A stretch of DNA of 64,000 bases. It comes from Acidihalobacter prosperus (GTDB lineage: Bacteria; Pseudomonadota; Gammaproteobacteria; DSM-5130; Acidihalobacteraceae). This document shows positions 27,474 through 34,449 of this stretch, in pieces; the stretch's first letter is position 1; every line of letters starts with the position of its first letter. A program made the translations under genes and the position numbers. A model generated the notes under the pieces. That model was not told the origin of the DNA, did no database searches, and saw only the letters and a list, made by a program, of their open reading frames with translations. The stretch lies in contig NZ_JQSG02000006.1 in the NCBI RefSeq assembly GCF_000754095.2, positions 418,637 to 482,636 of the forward strand, in the 5' to 3' direction.

Positions 27474-27483
27474 GTTTTGACAC
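27474..27483 (-). repeat. IS right terminal inverted repeat
   Basis: GTTTTGACAC on the plus strand, the exact inverse of the left end at 25888-25897. It lies 57 bp upstream of the transposase start codon. Confidence 0.7.
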
Positions 27484-27570
27484 ACCCTGGGCCCTCGCGC
27501 GCCGCTACGGCGGCCCTGCCGCCGGCGCCGGGGCAGCGAACGATGCGCACCAAAAAAGCGCGCGCGCACC

Positions 27571-27614
27571 ATTATTGATCAATGACTTATATTGACTATT
27601 TTATCGGGTATAGT
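27571..27614 (+). promoter_or_regulatory. AT-rich candidate promoter/operator of the GTPase/Roadblock cluster
   Basis: The 269 bp between the IS and the next gene are GC-rich except for this block. It holds a perfect 10-bp palindrome ATTGATCAAT (27574-27583), a possible promoter TTGATC-N16-TATTTT (27575-27602) and a near-consensus -10 TATAGT (27609-27614) without a matching -35. It is the only promoter-like sequence upstream of the six-gene cluster. A TTGACT at 27592-27597 is only 11 bp from TATAGT, too close to pair with it. Confidence 0.35.
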
Positions 27615-27752
27615 TGTTCGTCGTCGCTCGCTATGGAACCACAAACAGAAATAATGGCGTGCCTGTCGACGCCGGTTTTCGGTACGAGCGCACCGTCGCG
27701 TCCCTTTCATCGACCGACGCACGAACAATCCAGTCGAACCGCAAGGAACCCG

Positions 27753-28754
27753 ATGGCAGTCCCAAACAAGCACATTTCCATCCGTCTCGGGGGCATACAC
27801 GGCAAGGCGCAGACCATCGTCAATGTGGCTCTCAGGCTGCTGCCGGCCAATCACATCGACTATACCCTGGTCAGCGATGAGCGCGTGCCGGCGGACCTGC
27901 TGATCGCCGATGGCGACGACGCCACGGGGCAGGCGCTGCTGGCGGCAAGCGCGCGCGACCAACACGCCATCGTCTACGGCAAACAGGCGCCCGCAGCCGT
28001 CGCGGCCCAATGGCAGTACATCCATCCCCTGAGGGTGCAGGGCCTGCTGGACGCCATCGGCGATCTGGTGCGGCATATGCCCGTCCGCACTCGGCAGGCC
28101 GGCACGCACGAAATGGACGGCGTTTCCGACAGCTGTCTGCAATGGCTGACGCGCATGCGCCATCTGGACACGCCGTCTCATGCCGTCGTCGCCCCGACGC
28201 TGGCGATCTGGATCGACGGGCAGGCCAAGACCTTCTACGCCATCCAGAATTTCGATAAGGTCAGCATGGAAATGGCCGCCTGCAGCCGGCCGCCGCAGGT
28301 CCGCACGGTCGACCCGGAGACCTTTCTGGCAGCGACGGCGAAACTTCAGCGCCACAACCTCGACGGCCTGATCTGGCGCACCGCGCACATGCCCCGCAAG
28401 GTCGCACCGCTGGATCCGAAACAGCGCTACAGGCTCAGGGGCTGGCCGAATTTCACCCGCGTCGGCGCGCAGGCTCACGAACTCAGGCTGGCGGCGCTGC
28501 TGACGCAGCGGGCGATGAGCGTCGCGGAACTCGAACGCGCCAGCGGCTGCGACCAGCAGGAAATCGCCGGTTTCTGCAATGCCGCCCGTTGGTTCGACCT
28601 GTTGCTGACCGAAAGCGCAGCCCCCGATCACCGGCCGTCTTCGCTGCCTGGCACGCCTGCGGCCGCGCACGGGCCGGCCTCTTCCGGTCTGCTCGCACGA
28701 CTTGCGCGCCGCCTGTCCGACATGGTGACATCAAGAGGGGCCGATGAACGCTGA
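27753..28754 (+). CDS. Pseudo-receiver-like regulator paired with a GTPase (copy 1)
   Basis: A 333-aa soluble protein of no recognised family. Residues 1-110 look like a degenerate receiver fold: a hydrophobic strand followed by IADGDDATGQALLA at the phospho-acceptor region and YIHPLRVQGLLDAIGDL near the end. Residues 111-220 are unique to this copy. Residues 226-286 (YRLRGWPNFTRV, then RLAALLTQRAMSVAELE and FCNAARWFDLLL) match the C-terminal module of the protein at 29488-30180 and may be a winged-helix-like domain. ATG at 27753 has AAGGAA 6 nt upstream. The stop overlaps the next GTPase gene by 11 bp. Function is inferred only as a regulator or scaffold of the GTPase. Confidence 0.7.
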   Translation: MAVPNKHISIRLGGIHGKAQTIVNVALRLLPANHIDYTLVSDERVPADLLIADGDDATGQALLAASARDQHAIVYGKQAPAAVAAQWQYIHPLRVQGLLDAIGDLVRHMPVRTRQAGTHEMDGVSDSCLQWLTRMRHLDTPSHAVVAPTLAIWIDGQAKTFYAIQNFDKVSMEMAACSRPPQVRTVDPETFLAATAKLQRHNLDGLIWRTAHMPRKVAPLDPKQRYRLRGWPNFTRVGAQAHELRLAALLTQRAMSVAELERASGCDQQEIAGFCNAARWFDLLLTESAAPDHRPSSLPGTPAAAHGPASSGLLARLARRLSDMVTSRGADER

Positions 28755-29289
28755 CAACAAGATCCTGTTTGCCGGTCCTGTCGGCGCCGGCAAAACGTCC
28801 GCGATCCAGGCCATCAGCGATTTCCCGCCAGTGAGCACCGATGTCCACGCCAGCGAGGACGAACGCACGCACGAGGGCAAGACCACCACCACGGTGAGCA
28901 TGGACTACGGCCATATCGAACTCGACGACGGCATCGGCGTCCACCTTTACGGCACTCCGGGTCAACGCCGTTTCAGCCACATGTGGGACATCTTGACGCA
29001 GGGTGGTCTAGGCTTGGTTTTGCTGGTGGACAACTCGCGCGAGGATCCCTTGGCCGACCTGACTTTCTACCTGGAGGCCTTTGCCGATTTCGTTGTCCGG
29101 ACCGCAGTCGTCATCGGTGTGACGCACACCGATATGGCCCGCCAACCGAAAATGGACGACTATCTCGAACACCTCGCTTCCCACCACCTGAGCCACCCCG
29201 TGTTCGAGGTCAACGCCACTCACCGCAACGATATCGTGCTGCTCGTACAGACGCTGCTCGCCTGCCTCCAGACCCGGCCGCGGCCGTAA
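28744..29289 (+). CDS. Small Ras-like GTPase (copy 1)
   Basis: Bacterial small GTPase (MglA/CvnD-like) of 181 aa. The P-loop is GPVGAGKT at residues 11-18, and a Thr-rich switch I region (KTTTTVSMDYG) contains the Mg-binding Thr. Switch II reads LYGTPGQRRF, in which the Asp of Ras DxxG is replaced, as is usual in this branch. The G4 position reads VTHTD, not the canonical NKxD, so base specificity or affinity may differ. It overlaps the preceding regulator gene by 11 bp. It is about half identical by eye to the GTPase at 30177-30704. Confidence 0.87.
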   Translation: MNADNKILFAGPVGAGKTSAIQAISDFPPVSTDVHASEDERTHEGKTTTTVSMDYGHIELDDGIGVHLYGTPGQRRFSHMWDILTQGGLGLVLLVDNSREDPLADLTFYLEAFADFVVRTAVVIGVTHTDMARQPKMDDYLEHLASHHLSHPVFEVNATHRNDIVLLVQTLLACLQTRPRP

Positions 29290-29487
29290 TCCGCATGCCC
29301 CTTCGTCCCGCGTCGCTTGAAGGCAGGCTGTATATCCGGCCATGGGCTGCTAACATCAGATAACGGACACCGATGATAAGAAAATCTACTGACGCCGGTG
29401 GGTGGACGGGCGCCGAGCGCCGGACACCGGAAGACCCTGAAGCTGCGCACGAGCGCCCCGTTTTCGGTGCGCGATGGAAGATCGCTC

Positions 29488-30180
29488 ATGTCCGCTACGT
29501 ATAAGACCCTGTCTCTGAATGCCCTGAGTGACAAGGACGCAGCCGTTGTGACCTCGCTGCTCGAATTGCTGGCGGACAGGATGCAGCACGCCTGGCGCGT
29601 CGACAACGCCGTCGCGCGGCCGGATCGCATCCTGATCGACATCGACGATCCCATGGGCCAGTCGCTATGGCAAACCTCAGCGCGCGAGGGCCCACGGCGC
29701 ATCGCGCTCTCCGCCCGCACCCCTCCGCCTGACGCGCTGCACGTGCTGCACAAGCCGATCCGGGCGCGGGATCTGGTCAGCGTGCTCGAACGCAGTCTGG
29801 AGCAGGACGCCGCCCGGCAGGGAGCGCCCGCCGCCGCGGGCGCGACGGGCAGGCCTCCGGCCCTCGACGCGTCATCGCTGATCCAGCTCAGACGCTGGCC
29901 AAGCCCGCAAGTTGTGCAGGCCGCCGGCGACCGGGCATCGCTGACGCGCCTCAGCGCGGTCTTGATTCGCCGGGCCATGACACTCGAGCAGCTGGCACGC
30001 GAAGCGCGCAGCGAGCTTGAAACGGCCCGGCATTTCGTCGAACTGTGCCACCGCCAGGGCTGGCTGGCCGTGCTGGGCTCCGCACCCGCGAATCAGGCAC
30101 CGGCCCTGTCCACCCGACACGAACGACGGGGGCTGTTTTCGCGCATCCGCGCCGGACTTGGCCTGGGAGGCCAGCCTTGA
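29488..30180 (+). CDS. Pseudo-receiver-like regulator paired with a GTPase (copy 2)
   Basis: A 230-aa paralog of the protein at 27753-28754. The N-terminal 105 residues again resemble a receiver without the standard acidic pocket (ILIDIDDPMGQSLW at 48-61 and LHKPIRARDLVSVLE at 87-101, where the KP pair sits as in true receivers). A 20-residue Ala/Pro linker leads to the shared C-terminal module at about 131-197 (IQLRRWPSPQVV, LSAVLIRRAMTLEQLA, FVELCHRQGWLAVL). It lacks the middle domain of copy 1. ATG at 29488 is chosen because homology begins there. The stop overlaps the start of the following GTPase gene. A 198-bp gap with no recognised gene separates it from GTPase copy 1. Confidence 0.7.
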   Translation: MSATYKTLSLNALSDKDAAVVTSLLELLADRMQHAWRVDNAVARPDRILIDIDDPMGQSLWQTSAREGPRRIALSARTPPPDALHVLHKPIRARDLVSVLERSLEQDAARQGAPAAAGATGRPPALDASSLIQLRRWPSPQVVQAAGDRASLTRLSAVLIRRAMTLEQLAREARSELETARHFVELCHRQGWLAVLGSAPANQAPALSTRHERRGLFSRIRAGLGLGGQP

Positions 30181-30704
30181 ACGAACTCAAATTCATTTTC
30201 ACGGGGCCGCCCGGCGCCGGCAAGACGACCGCCATTTCCTCGATCAGCGAAATCCCGCCCGTGGCCAGCGACGTGGCGACCACGGACGACCTCGCCGAGA
30301 TCAAGCAAACCACCACGGTGGCCATGGATTTCGGCGAGGTCACGCTCCCGGACGGCCAGATACTCCATCTCTACGGCACGCCGGGGCAACGGCGTTTCCG
30401 GCACATGTGGGAAATCCTCGCCCAGGGCGCGCTGGGTCTGATCATCCTGTGCGACAACAGCCGCCCTGACCCCATCGCGGACATGGACATCTACCTCGAA
30501 AATTTCGCGCAGCTCATTGAGCAGACCGGCGCCGTGGTGGCCGTCAACCGGATGGAGACGCCCAACAGCCCCACACTCGAGGATTACTACACCCATCTGC
30601 AGGACATCGGCCTGATCCTGCCCGTACTGGCGGCAGACCCACGCGAACGCGAGGACATGCTGATGCTGCTGGACACCCTGATCACCACGCTGGAGTACGT
30701 TTGA
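30177..30704 (+). CDS. Small Ras-like GTPase (copy 2)
   Basis: GTPase of 175 aa, a paralog of the one at 28744-29289. The P-loop is FTGPPGAGKTTAI, switch I contains QTTTVAMDFG, and switch II is LYGTPGQRRF. The G4 region reads VNRMET, so the Asp that reads guanine in most GTPases is Glu or missing. The start is a TTG at 30177 in a TTGA overlap with the upstream regulator's stop, with GGGAGG 6 nt before it. The stop abuts the first Roadblock gene. Such GTPases usually work with Roadblock-domain GTPase-activating or recruiting proteins, as in MglA/MglB polarity control; that role is inferred here. Confidence 0.85.
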   Translation: MNELKFIFTGPPGAGKTTAISSISEIPPVASDVATTDDLAEIKQTTTVAMDFGEVTLPDGQILHLYGTPGQRRFRHMWEILAQGALGLIILCDNSRPDPIADMDIYLENFAQLIEQTGAVVAVNRMETPNSPTLEDYYTHLQDIGLILPVLAADPREREDMLMLLDTLITTLEYV

Positions 30705-31094
30705 ATGTCCGTGACCGCCATCACCGAGGAAATCCGCCACATCGCGGAAACGCGGCTGAGGACCCTGCTCGACGAACAGAGCAGCGTCTATGGCGCCCTG
30801 CTATCCAGCATCGACGGCCACCGCCAGGCGAGCGCCATGCACAAGGACCTGCACACCTCGAAACTGGCCGCCATGACCAGCTCGGTCATTGCCCTGGGCG
30901 AAAGCCTTGCCAAGGAGGCGGAGCAGTCGCAGTGCCAGTTCGTAATCGTGCAGAACCGCGATGGCTACATCGTCACCCAGCGCCTTGGCACAAACCATGC
31001 TTTAACCGTCTTCGCCACGGCCACCGTCAGTCTGGGCATGCTGCTCTCGACGATACGCATCGCCGCAGAGGATCTGCACCACTACCTCGCTTAG
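30705..31094 (+). CDS. Roadblock/LC7 domain protein (MglB-like)
   Basis: A 129-aa protein with one Roadblock/LC7 domain over about residues 26-125. The segments GALLSSIDGHRQAS, KLAAMTSSVIALGE, CQFVIVQNRDGYIVTQRLG and LSTIRIAAEDLHHYL match the alternating strands and helices of MglB-type proteins. Such proteins dimerise and act as GTPase-activating or adaptor partners of the small GTPase encoded next to them. The ATG directly follows the GTPase stop with no gap, so translation is coupled. Confidence 0.82.
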   Translation: MSVTAITEEIRHIAETRLRTLLDEQSSVYGALLSSIDGHRQASAMHKDLHTSKLAAMTSSVIALGESLAKEAEQSQCQFVIVQNRDGYIVTQRLGTNHALTVFATATVSLGMLLSTIRIAAEDLHHYLA

Positions 31095-31141
31095 GCAAAC
31101 ACAGTTCCCGAACGACCGACCCACACCAAGGAGAAACACTC

Positions 31142-31552
31142 ATGGCAGACCTCAACGCCATTTGCGAACAAGTCGTAGACGACGTCAACGACGCCCTCGG
31201 CTTTGCCGTTGTCGATCTCGGCTCCGGATTGCTCATGGCCGTGCACCACAAGGTGCCTTATTTCACCCAGAGCTATCTCGACGCGGTCGCCGCGGCGGCG
31301 GTCGACATGTTCCGCGGCAAGACCATCAATGCGGTCGAAAAGCTGCTCGCCAACCAGCGTGGCACGGATGTCGCCAACTCCATCAAGGAAGTGCAGATGA
31401 CCACCGACGGCACCTATCACTTCATGTCCATCGTGCCGGGCAAGCCCAACTCGCTGGCCGTGCTGATCACCGGCCGCAAGGCCAATCTCGGCATGGGCTG
31501 GGCCGCGTTGCGCAAGTCGCTGCCGGAAATCGCCCCGCACTGCCCGGGCTGA
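31142..31552 (+). CDS. Divergent Roadblock-like protein
   Basis: A 136-aa protein with the order strand-helix-strands-helix expected of the Roadblock/profilin-like fold: FAVVDLGSGLLMAVHHK, the long helix from QSYLDAVAAAAVDMF, then YHFMSIVPGKPNSLAVLIT and a final helix WAALRKSLPEIAP. It is not closely similar to the Roadblock protein at 30705-31094, so it is not a simple duplicate. ATG at 31142 has AAGGAG about 8 nt upstream, a stronger ribosome site than its neighbours, which suggests higher expression. It is the last gene of the cluster; a hairpin follows. Confidence 0.68.
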   Translation: MADLNAICEQVVDDVNDALGFAVVDLGSGLLMAVHHKVPYFTQSYLDAVAAAAVDMFRGKTINAVEKLLANQRGTDVANSIKEVQMTTDGTYHFMSIVPGKPNSLAVLITGRKANLGMGWAALRKSLPEIAPHCPG

Positions 31553-31560
31553 CGCATCGC

Positions 31561-31590
31561 CTGACGCACCGCCGCACGGTGGTGCGTCAG
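31561..31590. terminator. Hairpin at the convergent end of the GTPase/Roadblock cluster
   Basis: A perfect 10-bp inverted repeat, CTGACGCACC and GGTGCGTCAG, with a 10-nt loop. It starts 8 bp after the second Roadblock gene and reaches into the stop codon of the convergent metallophosphoesterase gene. There is no T-tract, so a bidirectional terminator is inferred from position. Confidence 0.45.
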
Positions 31591-33158
31591 CGCCCGGCCC
31601 GCAACCGCGACGCCAGATCCACCGAAAGACCGGCGGCACGCAGATCGCACGCGGTCGCCTCAAGATCGTAATCCAGCCGCACGAAATCGACCGTCCCCGC
31701 CTCCCGGTCCACGACGGCGTATTCGGCGCCGGGCGTGCCGCTGCGCGTCTGCCCCACGGAACCCGGGCAGATCAGCGCCTGATCCGCGTTCGCCAGATCA
31801 AAATGCGCGCCGGTCGCATGCAGATCCTCGCCGTCGCGGCGCGCGTACACACCGGCCAGGTGGGTGTGTCCGTGGAACGCCAGCCGCACGCCCTCCCGCT
31901 CGAGCCAGTCGAGATTCAGCGTGTAGGTCATGTGATAGACATAGGCGTAAAAGAAATGCTTGTCGATCGGCGCACCATGGACCGCGAGCCAGTCGTGACC
32001 GCGCAGATGCGGCGGCAACGCACCCAGCCAGGCCCGCTCGTCGTCATCGAGCCGCGTGCGCGTCCATTCCACCACCTCGCGCGCCAGCGTGGAAAAGCCG
32101 CGACGGGTGCTGCCGGTGGCCGCGCCGTAATCATGATTGCCCTGGATCACCGTGTAGCCGCGCTCGCGCAGCATCGCGATGCATTCGCGCGGGTGCGGGC
32201 CGTAGCCCACCACGTCGCCGAGGACCAGTCCCGACGCGATACCGCGCGCGTCGATATCCCGCAACACGGCTTGCAAGGCAGGCCGATTGGCGTGCACGTC
32301 GGCCAGCAGCGCAAAGCGCGCGGCATCGGCCGCGACGACCGGCGGCAGCGCGGGCGACGCGGCCACGGGAATGACGACGCGCGCGTCCTTGCGCGCCAGC
32401 AGCAGGTCCTGCAGACGCGCCATGGCTTCGCGGCCAGGGCCGGCAGGCATGAAGACCTGACGCAATTGCCCGCCCAGTACGTGCAGCTGATGACGCTCGC
32501 CCCAAGCAGACAGTACTGCGGTCCGCAGCCAGCGGCCCAGCTGTTCGATGCGCGCCTCGGCACACCAGGCCGGCTCGGCCCGCAGCCACGATCCGAGCCC
32601 GGCGGCGAACCCGGTGTGATCGTCCCAGGGGTAAAGATCGTCATCCAGGTAGTACAGCCGCTCCTGCGCATCCAGGCCGAAGTTGGACAAGCCTTCGTCC
32701 AGCCGGCGGTCGTGTCGGGCGGCCAATGAAAAATATTGTTTGAGCAACGGCTCCAAGGCCGCGAAACGACGCGCTTCGTCCCCCAGCCCGCCCTCCGCAT
32801 GCAAGGGCATTAGACGCGGCGCCACATTGCCGATGATCGGTCCTTCCGGCGCCTCGGCCACGAACCAGGTCTTGGCAGGCGGATGGACGGCCAGCGCGCG
32901 TTCGCGCGCGACCGCCTGCTCCGCCCAGATGCGGCTGTCGCGCGTGCCGAAATTCAGTTCCGTGCGCAGTTTGACCACCGCGTGCGCGTCAGCATACAGG
33001 CGGGTCGTGGTGCGTCCGGTGAACGCCGAATCGCGCTTGAGTGGCTGCGGCGTTCTCGCCGCCACGGCGATCGACGTGATGCTCATGACCTGCAGGGGGT
33101 CGAGCGAACCGACGATGTCGATAGAACCGGGACGTATGTGCATCACGGTATGTATCAT
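31587..33158 (-). CDS. Metallophosphoesterase with N-terminal kinase-like domain
   Basis: A 523-aa two-part protein. The C-terminal half (from about residue 280) is a calcineurin-like metallophosphoesterase with LLADVHANRPAL (D-x-H), GDVVGYGPHP, GNHD and FHGHTHLAG, all metal ligands present. The N-terminal part is not a known partner. It contains VVKLRT (K63), an AEQAVARERAL helix with a candidate Glu, LDEGLSNFG (D154 and N159) and LYYLDDDLYPWDD (D172-D174). Their order matches the Lys, Glu, catalytic-loop and metal-loop positions of a kinase or aminoglycoside-phosphotransferase fold. A kinase-phosphatase fusion is therefore a hypothesis. The start at 33158 is provisional; Met25 is an alternative. 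Confidence 0.78.
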   Translation of the reverse strand: MIHTVMHIRPGSIDIVGSLDPLQVMSITSIAVAARTPQPLKRDSAFTGRTTTRLYADAHAVVKLRTELNFGTRDSRIWAEQAVARERALAVHPPAKTWFVAEAPEGPIIGNVAPRLMPLHAEGGLGDEARRFAALEPLLKQYFSLAARHDRRLDEGLSNFGLDAQERLYYLDDDLYPWDDHTGFAAGLGSWLRAEPAWCAEARIEQLGRWLRTAVLSAWGERHQLHVLGGQLRQVFMPAGPGREAMARLQDLLLARKDARVVIPVAASPALPPVVAADAARFALLADVHANRPALQAVLRDIDARGIASGLVLGDVVGYGPHPRECIAMLRERGYTVIQGNHDYGAATGSTRRGFSTLAREVVEWTRTRLDDDERAWLGALPPHLRGHDWLAVHGAPIDKHFFYAYVYHMTYTLNLDWLEREGVRLAFHGHTHLAGVYARRDGEDLHATGAHFDLANADQALICPGSVGQTRSGTPGAEYAVVDREAGTVDFVRLDYDLEATACDLRAAGLSVDLASRLRAGR

Positions 33159-33177
33159 ACGGCAATCCCGATGCTGA

Positions 33178-34449
33178 ATGCCCCTTGTGACGCCGCCCAG
33201 CTACCGCCAGCTTCTGCGCGAATTCTTTACCGGCCGCATGATCGTGGCGGCGCTCATGGGCTTCGCCTCCGGCCTGCCGCTGCTGCTCACGCTGACCCTT
33301 TTGCAGGCCTGGCTGACCCAGGCCGGCGTGTCCCTCGGCGAGATCGGCCTGTTCGCCCTCGTCGGCATTCCCTACACGATCAAGTTCCTGTGGGCGCCGT
33401 TCATGGACCGCTACGTCCCGCCGCTGCTCGGACGCCGCCGCGGTTGGCTGTTCGTGCTGCAGCTGCTGCTGGCGCTCGCCATCCTGCTGCTGGGCCAGAC
33501 CGATCCGCACCGCAACCTCACCCTGGTGGCCGTGTTCGCGCTGCTGGTGGCGCTGTTCTCGGCCATGCAGGACACGGTGATCGACGCCTATCGGCGCGAG
33601 TCGCTGGCCGACGACGAACAGGGGCTCGGTGCCTCGCTGTACGTATGGGGCTACCGCGTCGGCATGCTGGTGGCCTCCGGCGGCGGTCTGATCCTCGCGC
33701 AGTACGCCGGTTTCGCACTGACCTTTGCCGCGATGGCGGCGCTCATGCTGCCCGGCCTCGTCACCACGCTGTTCGCGCCCGAACCGGACACCCACAAGCC
33801 CCTGCCGCCCGACCTGCGCACCGCCGTGGTCGGCCCCTTCGTCGAGTTCTTCAGCCAACGGCAGAACGCGCTGCTGATCCTGCTGTTCATCCTGCTCTAC
33901 AAGCTCGGCGACACCCTCGCCACCACCATGACCACACCGTTCTATCTGGAACTCGGCTACTCCAAGGCGGACATCGGCGCGGTAGTCAAGCTGTTCGGCT
34001 TCTGGGCCACCGTGTTCGGCGGCTTCGCCGGCGGCATCGGCATCCTGCGCATCGGCCAGTACCGTGCCCTGTGGCTGTTCGGGCTGCTGCAGGCCCTGTC
34101 CACCGCCGCCTTCGCCTGGCTGTTCTACACCGGCCCCGTGCTCGGCTGGCTGGCCGTGATCATCGCCTTCGAGAACTTCACCGGCGGCATGGGCACGGCC
34201 GCCTTCATCGGCTTCATGGCGAACCTGACCAACAAGGAATTCACCGCCACGCAGTACGCGCTGCTCACCAGCCTGATGGGGGTGCCGCGCACCCTGCTCG
34301 CCGCCAGCACCGGCTACATGGCGCAGGATCTCGGCTGGCCGATGTTCTTCATCGTTTGCGCCCTGCTCGCGGTACCGGGGCTGCTGCTGCTCACGCGCTT
34401 CCGCGGCTGGCTGCGACCGGCGGGCACGCCGCCGGAAACCTCGCCATGA
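33178..34449 (+). CDS. ampG: AmpG-family muropeptide MFS transporter
   Basis: Inner-membrane permease of 423 aa that imports GlcNAc-anhydro-muropeptides for cell-wall recycling. About twelve hydrophobic helices are visible. AmpG features include MGFASGLPLLLTLTLLQAWL near the N-terminus, IPYTIKFLWAPFMDRY, the AMQDTVIDAYRRE segment after helix four and TTPFYLELGYSKADIG in the middle. The gene starts 19 bp from the divergent metallophosphoesterase gene and overlaps the next gene by ATGA, so ampG and the mechanosensitive channel are translationally coupled. Confidence 0.92.
   Translation: MPLVTPPSYRQLLREFFTGRMIVAALMGFASGLPLLLTLTLLQAWLTQAGVSLGEIGLFALVGIPYTIKFLWAPFMDRYVPPLLGRRRGWLFVLQLLLALAILLLGQTDPHRNLTLVAVFALLVALFSAMQDTVIDAYRRESLADDEQGLGASLYVWGYRVGMLVASGGGLILAQYAGFALTFAAMAALMLPGLVTTLFAPEPDTHKPLPPDLRTAVVGPFVEFFSQRQNALLILLFILLYKLGDTLATTMTTPFYLELGYSKADIGAVVKLFGFWATVFGGFAGGIGILRIGQYRALWLFGLLQALSTAAFAWLFYTGPVLGWLAVIIAFENFTGGMGTAAFIGFMANLTNKEFTATQYALLTSLMGVPRTLLAASTGYMAQDLGWPMFFIVCALLAVPGLLLLTRFRGWLRPAGTPPETSP

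Larger units (their letters stand above)
25888..27483 (-). mobile_element. IS1182-family insertion sequence
   Basis: About 1.6-kb element containing one transposase gene, bounded by 10-bp perfect inverted repeats GTGTCAAAAC (25888-25897) and GTTTTGACAC (27474-27483). Base composition is visibly lower in GC than the flanking genes. No convincing direct target repeat was found on the flanks, which is not unusual for this family. It lies between the HD-GYP gene and the GTPase/Roadblock cluster, leaving both intact. Confidence 0.85.

Noticed and set aside
25884-27487. Target-site duplication around the IS element
   Set aside because: The bases next to the two inverted repeats (GGCC on the left, ACCC on the right) do not match at any short length.
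27592-27614. TTGACT and TATAGT as a -35/-10 pair
   Set aside because: Both boxes are good but only 11 bp apart, too short for sigma-70 promoters; they were listed only as part of a candidate region.
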